From positions 4,785,501-4,849,500 of the forward strand of contig NZ_CP125619.1 of the NCBI RefSeq assembly GCF_030053115.1: DNA of 64,000 nt, given 5' to 3'. Made by a program: the position numbers and the translations under genes. Under the pieces are notes generated by a model. The model was not told where the DNA came from, ran no database searches, and saw nothing but the letters and a program-made list of their open reading frames with translations. The DNA comes from Pseudomonas svalbardensis (GTDB taxonomy: Bacteria; Pseudomonadota; Gammaproteobacteria; Pseudomonadales; Pseudomonadaceae). Below are positions 12,458 to 21,349 of the stretch, in pieces (the stretch's first letter is position 1; each line of letters begins with the position of its first letter).

Positions 12458-13156
12458 TCAGTGCTTCCGCGGGGCCAGATAGCCCAGCCAGCGGCGCTCG
12501 GCCAGTTTGAACAGCTTCACCAGAATGAAGGTCAGGCACAGGTAGAACACACCCGCCGTGATGTATGCCTCGAACGGCAAGTAGAACTGAGCGTTGACCG
12601 TGCGCGCGGCACCGGTGATGTCGATCAAGGTCACGATGGACGCCAGACTGGTGGTCTGCAGCATCATGATCACTTCGTTGCTGTACTGCGGCAGCGCCCG
12701 GCGCAGGGCCGACGGCAGCAGGATCCGCTTGTACATTTTGTAGCGCGACATGCCCATCGCCTTGGCCGCTTCGATCTCACCATTCGGCGTGGCCCGCAGG
12801 CTGCCGGCGATGATTTCAGCGGTGTAGGCACTAGTGTTGATCGCGAACGCCAGGCAAGCACAGAACGTGGCGCTGGACAGCCACGGCCAGAGGAAGCTTT
12901 CACGTACGGCTTCGAACTGCGCCAAACCGTAGTAGATCAAAAACAGCTGCACCAGCATCGGCGTGCCGCGGATCACGTAGGTGAACAGCCAGGCCGACAT
13001 GTTGACGACGGCATTCTTCGAGACGCGCATCAGCCCCAGCGGCAAGGCCGCCAGCAGGCCGAAAAACAGCGACAGCGCGAGCAATTTCAGGGTGGTCACC
13101 AGGCCGCCGAAGTACAGCGGCAGGGCCTCCCAAATGACGTTGTAGTCGAAGATCAT
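12458..13156 (-). CDS. aotM: Arginine/ornithine ABC transporter permease
   Basis: 232 residues, inner-membrane permease of the HisM type, with several hydrophobic helices and the EAA loop (NGEIEAAKAMGMSRYKMYKRI) that docks on AotP. Its ATG overlaps the aotQ stop by 4 nt (ATGA), indicating translational coupling. It pairs with AotQ to form the transmembrane channel. Confidence 0.94.
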   Translation of the reverse strand: MIFDYNVIWEALPLYFGGLVTTLKLLALSLFFGLLAALPLGLMRVSKNAVVNMSAWLFTYVIRGTPMLVQLFLIYYGLAQFEAVRESFLWPWLSSATFCACLAFAINTSAYTAEIIAGSLRATPNGEIEAAKAMGMSRYKMYKRILLPSALRRALPQYSNEVIMMLQTTSLASIVTLIDITGAARTVNAQFYLPFEAYITAGVFYLCLTFILVKLFKLAERRWLGYLAPRKH

Positions 13157-13842
13157 AGATCAGCCGCCCTTACGCCTACCGAGTAGCGCTTCTCAAGGTG
13201 ACGCAATGCCAGCAACGAGACACTGGTGATTACCAGGTACATCGCCGCCACTGCGAGGAAGAAGGTGAAAGGCTCGCGGGTGGCATCTGCCGCCTGCTTG
13301 GCCTTGAACATCATGTCTTGCAGACCTACCACCGAAATCAGCGCGGTGGCCTTGGTCAGGACCAGCCAGTTGTTGGTGAAACCCGGAATTGCCAGGCGAA
13401 TCATTTGCGGCACCAACACCCGGAAGAACACCTGAAAACTGCTCATACCGTACGCCATGCCAGCTTCTGCCTGACCCTTCGGGATCGCCATGAAGGCACC
13501 ACGGAAGGTTTCCGACAGGTACGCACCGAAGATGAAGCCCAGGGTGCCGATACCGGCGGCCAACGGGTTCAGGTCGATGTAGTCGTCAAAACCGAGCATC
13601 GGCGCGACGCGGTTGAGCAGGTCCTGACCACCGTAGAAAATCAGCAGGATCAGCACCAGATCGGGAATACCGCGGATCACCGTGGAATACAGGTCGCCCA
13701 GCCAGGCCAGCCAGCGAATCGGGGACAGACGCAGCGCAACGCCGATCAGACCCAGAACAACGGCCAAGACCATGGACGACAAGGCGAGCTGAAGCGTCAG
13801 CCATGCGCCATCGAGGATGACAGCCCCGTAGCCTTTCAACAT
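13153..13842 (-). CDS. aotQ: Arginine/ornithine ABC transporter permease
   Basis: 229 residues, HisQ-type inner-membrane permease with an EAA-like loop (IPKGQAEAGMAYGMSSFQVFFRV). It follows aotJ after a 91-bp gap holding a strong hairpin and overlaps aotM by 4 nt. Together with AotM it passes arginine or ornithine delivered by AotJ into the cytoplasm. Confidence 0.94.
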   Translation of the reverse strand: MLKGYGAVILDGAWLTLQLALSSMVLAVVLGLIGVALRLSPIRWLAWLGDLYSTVIRGIPDLVLILLIFYGGQDLLNRVAPMLGFDDYIDLNPLAAGIGTLGFIFGAYLSETFRGAFMAIPKGQAEAGMAYGMSSFQVFFRVLVPQMIRLAIPGFTNNWLVLTKATALISVVGLQDMMFKAKQAADATREPFTFFLAVAAMYLVITSVSLLALRHLEKRYSVGVRAADL

Positions 13843-13871
13843 GATTCAGGTCCTCGAAAGTTAGGATGAAA

Positions 13872-13912
13872 AAATGGCGCAAACCTCAGAGATTCTGTTG
13901 CTTGCGCCATTT
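13872..13912 (-). terminator. Intercistronic hairpin between aotJ and aotQ
   Basis: Perfect 11-bp inverted repeat AAATGGCGCAA/TTGCGCCATTT with a 19-nt loop. Such hairpins after the binding-protein gene of ABC operons commonly protect its message and reduce read-through, giving more binding protein than permease. Confidence 0.6.
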
Positions 13913-13933
13913 CAGACTTGTCGCCGGGACGTG

Positions 13934-14707
13934 TTACTTGCCGTAGATATCGAAGGCGAAGTATTTGTCCTGGATTTGCTTGTACTTGCCGTTCTCGCGA
14001 ATGGCGGTGATCGCGGTGTTGATCTTGTCTTTCAGCGCGTCACCCTTGCGAACCGCGATACCCACGCCGTCGCCGAAGTATTTGACGTCGGTGAAGGCCG
14101 GGCCAACGAAGGCGAAACCTTTGCCAGCGTCGGTTTTCAGGAAACCGTCATCCAGCAGCGTAGCGTCTGCCACGGTGCCGTCGAGGCGGCCAGCGGCGAC
14201 GTCGAGGTAAATTTCGTTTTGCGAACCGTAAGGCTTGATCTCGGCACCCAGCGGAGCCAGAACTTCGCGGGCGAAACGCTCGTGGATCGAACCACGTTGC
14301 ACGCCGATGTTCTTGCCCTTGAGCTCAGCCAGGCTGTCGCTGACTGGAGTGCCGGCCTTCATGACCAGGCGAGCCGGAGTGTTGTAATACTTGTTGGTGA
14401 AGTCCACGGACTTCTTGCGGTCTTCAGTGATCGACATGGACGACAGGATCGCGTCGATCTTGCGCACTTTGAGTGCCGGGATCAGACCGTCGAACTCTTG
14501 CTCGACCCAAACGCACTTGACCTTCAACTCTTCGCACAGAGCGTTGCCGATGTCGTAGTCGAAACCAACGATGCTGCCGTCCGGCGCTTTGGAAGCGAAC
14601 GGAGGGTAAGCCGCTTCGATACCAATTTTCAGAGGCTTTTCATCGGCGAAAGTCGTCAGGGACAGCACGGACAGTGCCAGGGCGCCAAGCAGCACGAGTT
14701 TCTTCAT
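13934..14707 (-). CDS. aotJ: Arginine/ornithine periplasmic binding protein
   Basis: 257 residues from the ATG at 14707, which has GGAG upstream; the open frame extends further but lacks a signal sequence. N-terminal signal peptide [21 protein letters not shown], then the family-3 solute-binding fold starting [21 protein letters not shown] with the signature [18 protein letters not shown]. It captures arginine or ornithine in the periplasm. First gene of the aot operon, with an ArgR-type box about 170 bp upstream. Confidence 0.95.
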   Translation of the reverse strand: MKKLVLLGALALSVLSLTTFADEKPLKIGIEAAYPPFASKAPDGSIVGFDYDIGNALCEELKVKCVWVEQEFDGLIPALKVRKIDAILSSMSITEDRKKSVDFTNKYYNTPARLVMKAGTPVSDSLAELKGKNIGVQRGSIHERFAREVLAPLGAEIKPYGSQNEIYLDVAAGRLDGTVADATLLDDGFLKTDAGKGFAFVGPAFTDVKYFGDGVGIAVRKGDALKDKINTAITAIRENGKYKQIQDKYFAFDIYGK

Positions 14708-14875
14708 CTTGGGACTCCATCGGTAAAGGGCTAAAACGGCAGAGTGAGCGACAGCCCAATATGCGAATGAGTGGAACCGCAAAGCGGTGCTGCGTTGTAG
14801 GAATCGCGCGCTTTTTTCAGCGCGAGCAACAACGAGCAAGTGATCGGCATTCTAACGACAGGCCCGAAGCCGATA

Positions 14876-14891
14876 TTTCTTCAATGCGACA
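14876..14891 (-). promoter_or_regulatory. Candidate ArgR box upstream of aotJ
   Basis: On the minus strand TGTCGCATTGAAGAAA fits TGTCGC-N8-AA, the pseudomonad ArgR half-site. It shares TGTCGCATTG with the site before aruC and is in the same orientation relative to the gene it serves. Confidence 0.6.
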
Positions 14892-15221
14892 ACTAATTAC
14901 AGAAGCACCGAGAAAGCCGCTTGGGCGCGTTGACAGCCTTGCAAATTCATGCAAGAGCAAAAGACAGTGAACCGATTTATACTGCAAATTGCGGGCCTAT
15001 TATTGGCAAACCCTTCTAATCCGGCAAGCGCAGCGTTGTGTCTTATTTTTTATGGGGGCTGGAGAAGCCCGATGATGGGGCTTTGCGTTTCCCAATGCCC
15101 CGCATCCGTGCGCGCGGTTACACATTCAGTAACTTGAATAGTGGCGGGTAACAGTGGGAAATCACCTACAGGTGAAGCCGATAATTATTGGCCGTTGTTG
15201 ATGTGGTGTCTGACAGGACGC

Positions 15222-15314
15222 CTTCGCGAGCAAGCCCGCCCACATTTGATCTCCAGTGAACACTGAATTTGTGACCGACTCAGATTCAATGTGGGAGCGG
15301 GCTTGCTCGCGAAG
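15222..15314. repeat. REPIN-type inverted repeat
   Basis: Arms CTTCGCGAGCAAGCCCGCCC and its complement GGGAGCGGGCTTGCTCGCGAAG flank about 40 nt. Same family as the elements at 29.9 and 61.4 kb. Confidence 0.85.
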
Positions 15315-15348
15315 AGGCCCGGTCTGCCGACACAAAAACATCAGGCAG

Positions 15349-15385
15349 TAAAAAGCCCCGCTCGGCGCAATGCCGGCGGGGCTTC
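15349..15385 (-). terminator. Rho-independent terminator of acsA
   Basis: In the acsA direction, stem AGCCCCGC/GCGGGGCT (15354-15361 with 15376-15383) followed by a run of five T, starting about 20 nt past the acsA stop codon. Confidence 0.85.
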
Positions 15386-15405
15386 GATGACTCAGGAGCG
15401 GCGGG

Positions 15406-17361
15406 TTAGGCGACGTTCATGGTCTTGTGCGTATCAATCAAATGCTGCACCACACCCGGATCCGCCAGGGTCGAGATATCCCCCAGCCCATCGTATTCGG
15501 CCGTAGCAATCTTGCGCAGAATACGGCGCATGATTTTGCCCGAACGGGTTTTCGGCAGGCCCGGCGCCCACTGGATGACATCCGGTGAGGCAATCGGGCC
15601 GATCTCTTTACGGACCCAGTTTTTCAGCTCAAGTCGCAGTTGCTCGCTCGGCTCTTCGCCACCGATCAGAGTGACGTAGACATAGATGCCCTGCCCTTTG
15701 ATGTCATGCGGCACACCGACCACGGCCGCTTCGGCGACTTTCGGGTGGGCGACCATCGCGCTTTCGATCTCGGCGGTGCCCATGCGGTGGCCGGACACGT
15801 TGAGCACGTCATCCACGCGACCGGTGATCCAGTAGTAACCGTCTTCGTCACGACGCGCACCGTCACCGGTGAAGTACATGCCGCGGAACGTCTTGAAGTA
15901 GGTATCGACGAAGCGGTCATGGTCGCCATACAGCGTGCGCGCCTGGCCTGGCCACGAATCGAGAATCACCAGGTTGCCCTCGGCGACGCCTTCGATGATG
16001 TTACCCAGGTTATCCACCAACGCGGGTACCACGCCGAAGAATGGTCGTGCAGCAGAACCCGGCTTGAGCGCGTGAGCACCCGGCAGCGGGCTCATCAGGG
16101 TCGCGCCGGTTTCGGTCTGCCACCAAGTGTCGACGATCGGGCAACGGGATTGACCGACGTTCTTGTAGTACCAATCCCACGCTTCCGGGTTGATCGGCTC
16201 ACCGACCGAACCCAACAGACGCAGGCTGCTGCCATCGGCGCCTTCAACGGCAGCCTTACCCGACGCCATCATCGCGCGGATAGCGGTGGGGGCGGTGTAG
16301 AGAATGTTGACCTTATGCTTGTCGACGATTTTCGCCACACGGGTGATGTCCGGGTAGTTCGGTACGCCTTCGAACAGCAAGGTGGTCGCGCCATTGGCTA
16401 GCGGGCCATAGACAATATAGGTGTGGCCAGTGACCCAACCGACGTCGGCGGTGCACCAGTAGACTTCGCCCGGACGGTAGTCGAACACGCGCTCGTGGGT
16501 CATCGCCGCGTACAACAGATAGCCGCCGGTGGTGTGTTGCACGCCCTTCGGCTTACCGGTCGAACCGGAGGTATAAAGGATGAACAGCGCTTCTTCCGCG
16601 CCCATTTCTTTCGGCGCGCACACAGTGCCTGCCACTTTCATCAGGTCTTCGTACCAGATGTCGCGATGCTGGTTCCACTTGATGTCGCCACCGGTGCGCT
16701 TGCACACGATAACTTTCTGAATGCTGCTGGTTTCCGGGTTGGTCAGCGCGTCGTCGACGTTGGACTTGAGCGGGATCTTCTTACCGGCACGAATGCCTTC
16801 ATCAGCAGTGATCACCACTTTGGATTTGCAGTCGATGATCCGGCCAGCCAGGGCTTCCGGCGAGAAACCACCGAACACCACCGAGTGAATCGCGCCGATC
16901 CGGGTACACGCCAGCATGGCGACCACGGCTTCGGGGATCATCGGCATATAGATAGTCACCACGTCGCCGCGGTGCACATCCTGGCCACGCAGGGCGTTGG
17001 CGAATTTGCAGACTTGTTCGTGAAGCTCGCGGTAAGTGATGTTGCGGCTTTCGGCAGGGTCATCCCCTTCCCAAATGATCGCGATTTGATCGCCGCGCTC
17101 GGCCAGATGACGGTCGAGGCAGTTGTAGGAAACGTTCAGGGTGCCGTCGGCGAACCATTTGATGTCGACATGGTGATCGTCGAAGGAAGTCTGTTTCACC
17201 GTGGTGAAAGGCTTGATCCAGTCGAGGCGCTTGGCTTGCTCGCGCCAGAAGCCGTCCGGGTTAACGACGGACTGCTGGTACATGGCCTTGTAGGTCGCCT
17301 CATCAGTCAGCGTGTTGGCCGCAACCTCGGGACGAACGGGATACAGAGAAGCCGCACTCAT
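15406..17361 (-). CDS. acsA: Acetyl-CoA synthetase
   Basis: 651 residues, the usual length. Activates acetate to acetyl-CoA via acetyl-AMP in the cytoplasm. Motifs seen: AMP-binding loop [26 protein letters not shown], the hinge region [17 protein letters not shown] and the C-terminal [11 protein letters not shown], whose Lys is the known acetylation site controlling activity. Monocistronic with its own terminator. The upstream region was not assigned regulatory sites. Confidence 0.97.
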   Translation of the reverse strand: MSAASLYPVRPEVAANTLTDEATYKAMYQQSVVNPDGFWREQAKRLDWIKPFTTVKQTSFDDHHVDIKWFADGTLNVSYNCLDRHLAERGDQIAIIWEGDDPAESRNITYRELHEQVCKFANALRGQDVHRGDVVTIYMPMIPEAVVAMLACTRIGAIHSVVFGGFSPEALAGRIIDCKSKVVITADEGIRAGKKIPLKSNVDDALTNPETSSIQKVIVCKRTGGDIKWNQHRDIWYEDLMKVAGTVCAPKEMGAEEALFILYTSGSTGKPKGVQHTTGGYLLYAAMTHERVFDYRPGEVYWCTADVGWVTGHTYIVYGPLANGATTLLFEGVPNYPDITRVAKIVDKHKVNILYTAPTAIRAMMASGKAAVEGADGSSLRLLGSVGEPINPEAWDWYYKNVGQSRCPIVDTWWQTETGATLMSPLPGAHALKPGSAARPFFGVVPALVDNLGNIIEGVAEGNLVILDSWPGQARTLYGDHDRFVDTYFKTFRGMYFTGDGARRDEDGYYWITGRVDDVLNVSGHRMGTAEIESAMVAHPKVAEAAVVGVPHDIKGQGIYVYVTLIGGEEPSEQLRLELKNWVRKEIGPIASPDVIQWAPGLPKTRSGKIMRRILRKIATAEYDGLGDISTLADPGVVQHLIDTHKTMNVA

Positions 17362-17769
17362 CTTTGTTACCTCGGTGGAATAGTTGTTTTTGTATGACCC
17401 AGTTGTAGCCGGGCCGGGCCTATAGAACCATTCGACGATGGTAGTAACAAGCCCCTACAAAATGTGGCTATACCTCGTCAAGGCGCTCAAGAGCGGTGAT
17501 TTCAGGGGCTTTGGGCATTTATGAAATTGGCTTAATCAGCGAGCCAAAGGTCGCTTTTCGAGGATTGTTACAGGATCTGCCAATAGTGTTTATCAAAAGC
17601 ACGCCTATATGAATGTAAACCCCACGCCTAAAATCGGCCTCGCCAACCAGGCGATTAACCAAGTTGCAGCCCCCACGAAGGCAGTTAATCCAAAACCAGT
17701 ACTTAAGTTCTACACGCAACCTCAAAAAGGTTGCGTGACCCCATTCGACCTCCAAAAGGTAAATCTGAA
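17362..17769. other. Intergenic region between acsA and a small exported protein
   Basis: 408 bp between divergent genes, presumably holding both promoters. A short hairpin CGCAACCTCAAAAAGGTTGCG lies near 17716. A 78-codon frame on the minus strand has no recognisable features. Confidence 0.5.
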
Positions 17770-18033
17770 ATGAAAGCTTTATTAGTTCTGGCCCTCAGCA
17801 GCCTGTGCGCAACCGCCATGGCAGACGAGGTCCCGACTGATGTCGCACAGCAGCAACCCGCCGTTGAGGAATACACCTACTCCACTCACCTGGACATCGC
17901 CAAAGTTGTCTCCATGAGCGAAATCCCGAATGTGTGTGAAGTTGTTCCGGCGAAAATGGAATACGACGACTCCAAAGGCCAACGCCACATTCTTCGTTAC
18001 AGCGTCATGGGTAACGGCTGTTCTAACGGCTAA
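17770..18033 (+). CDS. DUF2790 small exported protein
   Basis: 87 residues from the ATG at 17770 (MKALLVLALSSLCATAMA, signal peptide, likely cleaved after AMA). The mature part contains the DUF2790 pattern: YTYSTHLDIAKVVSM, then CEVVPAKMEYDDSKGQRHILRYSVMGNGC with two Cys that may pair. This family is common in Pseudomonas in several paralogues and has no established role. The longer frame upstream lacks a ribosome site. Confidence 0.8.
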   Translation: MKALLVLALSSLCATAMADEVPTDVAQQQPAVEEYTYSTHLDIAKVVSMSEIPNVCEVVPAKMEYDDSKGQRHILRYSVMGNGCSNG

Positions 18034-18102
18034 TCACCCGCTCTCACCCCTCCAAGGTTCGACCCACTCGCCCGCTACATAAGGCAGATGAAAGCGCCGA
18101 AC

Positions 18103-18133
18103 CTTATATATCGATTTATACGATTGATATAAG
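18103..18133. promoter_or_regulatory. AT-rich inverted repeat before the SDG-repeat gene
   Basis: CTTATAT (18103-18109) and ATATAAG (18127-18133) form an inverted repeat in a strongly AT-rich stretch, about 90 bp before the next start codon. It may be an operator or upstream element. Confidence 0.3.
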
Positions 18134-18223
18134 CGTTTAATTGCGCTTTTTAATCAAATTATCTGGCGTAGTATCAATTCCACACCCAAGGCACAAAACG
18201 CCAACGAACCTGGAGCCGCTACC

Positions 18224-18499
18224 ATGAAAACCAAACTGATCCTCGCCCTGACCCTCTCCGTCCTGGCCGCTAACACCTTCGCCGCTGACGGCTACGACCG
18301 CACTGGCTCGGCTGCTTACAACACGCAAGCGGCTGTCGCTTCTGACGGTTACGACCATACCGGCTCGGCGTCTTTCGCCTCCGATGGCTCCGATCACACT
18401 GGCGCTGCCAAACTCGCTTCTGACGGTTTTGATCGCACCGGCGCTGCCAAAGTGGCTGCCGATGGTGCAGATCACGTGGGTGCCGCCCGCCTCAGCTGA
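18224..18499 (+). CDS. Small exported protein with SDGxDxTGAA repeats
   Basis: 91 residues: signal peptide MKTKLILALTLSVLAANTFA, then five imperfect repeats of the type DGYDRTGSA, SDGYDHTGSA, SDGSDHTGAA, SDGFDRTGAA, ADGADHVGAA. Repeats of 13 residues in the last three copies join through short Ala/Lys/Phe linkers. The ATG follows GGAGCCGCTACC. Function unknown. Similar short proteins in other pseudomonads are, as I recall, sometimes labelled phage infection protein, without evidence I can see. The Asp-rich, His-bearing repeats could bind metal or a surface polymer, which is speculation. Confidence 0.7.
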   Translation: MKTKLILALTLSVLAANTFAADGYDRTGSAAYNTQAAVASDGYDHTGSASFASDGSDHTGAAKLASDGFDRTGAAKVAADGADHVGAARLS

Positions 18500-18517
18500 T
18501 CATCAAGCGTGACGTTA

Positions 18518-18539
18518 AAGCCCGACTTCGGTCGGGCTT
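18518..18539 (+). terminator. Hairpin downstream of SDG-repeat gene
   Basis: AAGCCCGAC-TTCG-GTCGGGCTT, a 9-bp stem with a stable UUCG tetraloop 18 nt past the stop. The T tract after it is weak (AGTTGTGT). Confidence 0.65.
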
Positions 18540-19025
18540 AGTTGTGTCTGGGGCCTTCGAAAAGCGACTTAAAACACAACATGTAGTGAAAAACGTGATT
18601 TTTTGGCTGTTTTTTGAACAAAAAAATGGCTAGCCAAAATTTATGGAAAAAAATCTTCACTCGCGACATCCAGCCAAAGCCCTGTAAACCCTCGCTCCGA
18701 CCTAAAAACATGTCCTGCCGCCCCCTCGCAGTGCCACTTCGTCGCACCACGCGGCCGAAAATTTCCCTATAATGCGGCGTAAATCGGGCCTGCAATATTC
18801 CCTTACAGGGAACACGCCAGTCTGAAGCCCACGCAGAAGCTGTTCACATTTTCTGCGCCCGTCAGTGGCCTCAGAACACCCGTACAAAATTCTGTTTATT
18901 GCCTGCGTTGTACTGCTGCAAAAAACGATTTCCTTTAGATCCAATGCGGCCAGTAAGGCCGTGTGAAAAACCAACCTATCAGTTTTCACACGGGCATCTG
19001 GCCCTCACGCAGGAGACGACACGTC
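18540..19025. other. Intergenic region upstream of nrdB
   Basis: About 485 bp. Holds a possible promoter with TATAAT at 18768-18773 (no good -35 seen) and a perfect hairpin at 18959-18993 close to the nrdB ribosome site. A poly-A/T rich stretch runs from 18590 to 18660. No nrdA or other gene is present here. Confidence 0.5.
18959..18993 (+). promoter_or_regulatory. Leader hairpin upstream of nrdB
   Basis: Perfect 11-bp inverted repeat CCGTGTGAAAA/TTTTCACACGG with a 13-nt loop, ending 33 nt before the nrdB ATG and about 17 nt before its AGGAG. Could act in the mRNA leader or as a protein-binding palindrome. Confidence 0.5.
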
Positions 19026-20276
19026 ATGCTGAGCTGGGACGAATTCGACAAAGAAGACAGCGGCGAAACCGTTGTAAAAGGCGCCAACGCTGGGCACGCC
19101 ACTGAAGCCAACATGGACCGCCTCGACACCGCTGGCGGCGTCGCTGCGCAAGAAGCCCGCGCTGTAACCGCGTCCGACTCCGCCGCAATCGCCCGTGCAA
19201 AAGCTGCCCTGGACAACCTCGACATCGCCGAAGGCCTCGCCGAACTCGAAGGTGCCTCCGCCCGTGTGGCTGTCGACGAAAAGCGCATGATCAACTGCCG
19301 CGCCGACCTCAACCAACTCGTCCCGTTCAAGTACGACTGGGCCTGGCAGAAGTACCTGGACGGCTGCGCAAACCACTGGATGCCGCAAGAAGTCAACATG
19401 ACCGCCGACATCGCCCTCTGGAAAGACCCGGAAGGTCTGACCGACGACGAACGCCGCATCGTCATGCGCAACCTCGGCTTCTTCTCCACCGCGGACTCCC
19501 TGGTTGCCAACAACCTGGTACTGGCCGTGTACCGCCTGATCACCAACCCGGAATGCCGCCAGTACATCCTGCGCCAGGCGTTCGAAGAGGCGATCCACAC
19601 CCACGCCTACCAGTACTGCATCGAATCGTTGGCCATGGATGAAGGCGAGATCTTCAACATGTACCACGAGATCCCATCGGTCGCGAAAAAAGCCACTTGG
19701 GGCCTGAAATACACCCGTTCGATCTCCGATCCGAAGTTCGAAACCGGCACCGTCGACACCGACAAAGAGTTGCTGCGCAACCTGATCGCCTACTACTGCG
19801 TTCTGGAAGGCATCTTCTTCTACTGCGGCTTCACCCAGATCCTCTCCATGGGCCGCCGCAACAAAATGACCGGCGTCGCCGAGCAGTTCCAATACATCCT
19901 GCGCGACGAATCCATGCACCTGAACTTCGGCATCGACGTGATCAACCAGATCAAAATCGAAAACCCGCACTTGTGGGATGCTGAAATGAAGGAAGAAGCG
20001 AGCCAGATGATTCTGCAGGGGACTCAGCTTGAGATCGAATATGCGCGGGATACCATGCCTCGCGGCGTGTTGGGCATGAACGCGGCGATGATGGAGGACT
20101 ACCTGAAGTTCATCGCTAACCGTCGCCTGTCGCAGATCGGTTTGAAAGAAGAGTACCCAGGGACGACTAACCCGTTCCCTTGGATGAGCGAGATTATGGA
20201 CTTGAAGAAAGAGAAGAACTTCTTTGAGACTCGGGTTATTGAGTATCAGACTGGTGGGGCGTTGAGCTGGGATTGA
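19026..20276 (+). CDS. nrdB: Class Ia ribonucleotide reductase, beta (radical) subunit
   Basis: 416 residues from the ATG at 19026 ([11 protein letters not shown]), preceded by AGGAG; upstream in-frame sequence is leader. Residues about 1-85 are an Ala/Glu-rich extension as in other pseudomonads. The di-iron ligands and tyrosyl-radical region are visible: [28 protein letters not shown] and [13 protein letters not shown]. Makes the radical used by NrdA to reduce ribonucleotides. NrdA is normally encoded upstream but is absent from the adjoining 8 kb. Confidence 0.96.
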   Translation: MLSWDEFDKEDSGETVVKGANAGHATEANMDRLDTAGGVAAQEARAVTASDSAAIARAKAALDNLDIAEGLAELEGASARVAVDEKRMINCRADLNQLVPFKYDWAWQKYLDGCANHWMPQEVNMTADIALWKDPEGLTDDERRIVMRNLGFFSTADSLVANNLVLAVYRLITNPECRQYILRQAFEEAIHTHAYQYCIESLAMDEGEIFNMYHEIPSVAKKATWGLKYTRSISDPKFETGTVDTDKELLRNLIAYYCVLEGIFFYCGFTQILSMGRRNKMTGVAEQFQYILRDESMHLNFGIDVINQIKIENPHLWDAEMKEEASQMILQGTQLEIEYARDTMPRGVLGMNAAMMEDYLKFIANRRLSQIGLKEEYPGTTNPFPWMSEIMDLKKEKNFFETRVIEYQTGGALSWD

Positions 20277-20335
20277 TTCCCTAGCTAGCCGCGATTTGAC
20301 GATTGCAATCTGAATCGAAGAATCGAAAAAGCAAA

Positions 20336-20363
20336 AGCCCCGATCTGATCGGGGCCTTTTTAT
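20336..20363 (+). terminator. Rho-independent terminator of nrdB
   Basis: Stem GCCCCGATC/GATCGGGGC followed by CTTTTTATT, about 60 nt past the nrdB stop. Confidence 0.85.
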
Positions 20364-20640
20364 TGGGGAATGAAAATACTTTTTTCCAACCCTACGCTAC
20401 GACGCTAAAACTCCTACAGCACTTACAGCTCCGTCCGCATTGATGCTCTTTCAAAGCACCTCTAAGCTCCATTGCAGGTGCCTAAGAAACGCCCAACGTA
20501 GAAGCTTGGTCAATCACACAGACACGCAATTCATCCTATGGTGATTTGTCGTTCGGATGTGCGAAGGCTTTGCTCGTTGGGATTTTTTTAAGTCCACTCT
20601 GCGTTGGGCCCAGGCCCTCCTAAATCTATACGTAGAGGTA
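20364..20640. other. Intergenic region before the Bro-N gene
   Basis: Together with the nrdB 3' flank this makes about 360 bp without a recognised gene. No clear promoter motif, repeat or structured RNA was recognised. Confidence 0.4.
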
Positions 20641-20703
20641 ATGGATATGCCTGAACACGATTTACTCCGCACTCTCGCCGTTCTGGAGATCAGTCATGAC
20701 TGA
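20641..20703 (+). CDS. Possible 20-residue leader peptide before the Bro-N gene
   Basis: An ATG after AGAGGTA opens a 20-codon frame (MDMPEHDLLRTLAVLEISHD) whose stop TGA overlaps the ATG region of the downstream gene (ATGACTGA). The arrangement suggests translational coupling, or a leader ORF controlling the downstream start. Whether the peptide itself is functional is unknown. Confidence 0.4.
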   Translation: MDMPEHDLLRTLAVLEISHD

Positions 20704-21229
20704 TCCCTTTTCTGTAAAAGTCTTCACTCGCCACAACCTTGCCCTCCATGCCCTTCTTCTAGAAAACCAGCCATGGTTCTGCGCCCGCGATCTGGGTCGT
20801 TTAATGGGTTTCCATCTGAGTGATCGTGTGGTCAACAAACTGGACGAGGACCAGCGACAAACATTGTTGATTGAGTACCACGGGCAACCGGAGAAGCGGT
20901 TGATGCTCAGCGAGTCCGGTGCGTATGCGCTGCTGGTCTACCATTACGCGCCGGGGCATCGATTGTTGCGTGAGTGGTTGACTCATCAAGTAGTGCCCGC
21001 CTTGCGCGATGCGGGGCAGTCGAAGAACACGGATCGCCCGATGTTGAGTTTGTTGGATTGGCCGGAGATGTCGTTGAGTCTGTTGCATTGGCAGGATGAA
21101 GGCTGGATTCGGCTGCGGGATATGCCTTATTTGTTACTCAATCGCACGCGACGGCGAGTGCCGGTGGTTAAGCCTTGGTGGCGGAAGGTTGCGGAGGTGT
21201 TTCAGTCTTCGAAGCATTCGGTGGGTTAG
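20696..21229 (+). CDS. Bro-N (phage antirepressor-type) domain protein
   Basis: 177 residues. Residues about 8-105 show the Bro-N pattern: FCARDLGRLMGF, a short variable part, then LMLSESGAYALLVYHYAPGHRLLREWLTHQVVPALR. In phages this domain is found in antirepressors and DNA-binding proteins. The C-terminal 70 residues have no recognised domain. No other phage genes flank it, so it is either a domesticated orphan or a prophage remnant. Ribosome site CTGGAG lies 8 nt upstream. Confidence 0.8.
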   Translation: MTDPFSVKVFTRHNLALHALLLENQPWFCARDLGRLMGFHLSDRVVNKLDEDQRQTLLIEYHGQPEKRLMLSESGAYALLVYHYAPGHRLLREWLTHQVVPALRDAGQSKNTDRPMLSLLDWPEMSLSLLHWQDEGWIRLRDMPYLLLNRTRRRVPVVKPWWRKVAEVFQSSKHSVG

Positions 21230-21321
21230 CGCGGCTGCTCCTTTGTAGGATGAATTGAACGACTCGTCGCTCTTTTGTGTAGGAATTTTCGTAGACAGTC
21301 GTAATGGCCACTCAGTATCGT

Positions 21322-21342
21322 CCGAGGGTTTTCAACCCTCGG
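21322..21342 (+). promoter_or_regulatory. Hairpin immediately upstream of the HNH gene start
   Basis: Perfect 9-bp inverted repeat CCGAGGGTT-TTC-AACCCTCGG ends 8 nt before the ATG. No free ribosome site lies between the hairpin and the start codon. The only GAGGG is inside the stem. Confidence 0.5.
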
Positions 21343-21349
21343 CGATTGT

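Larger units (their letters stand above)
14708..15348. other. Long intergenic region between aotJ and the acsA terminator
   Basis: It contains the aotJ promoter region with an ArgR-type box (14876-14891), a GC hairpin CGCGCGC-TTTTTTCA-GCGCG near 14806, and a REPIN at 15222-15314. No convincing gene or structured RNA was recognised in the rest. Confidence 0.6.

Noticed and set aside
17519..17755. 78-codon minus-strand frame in the acsA upstream region
   Set aside because: No ribosome site, no recognisable motif, and it overlaps the promoter region of two real genes.
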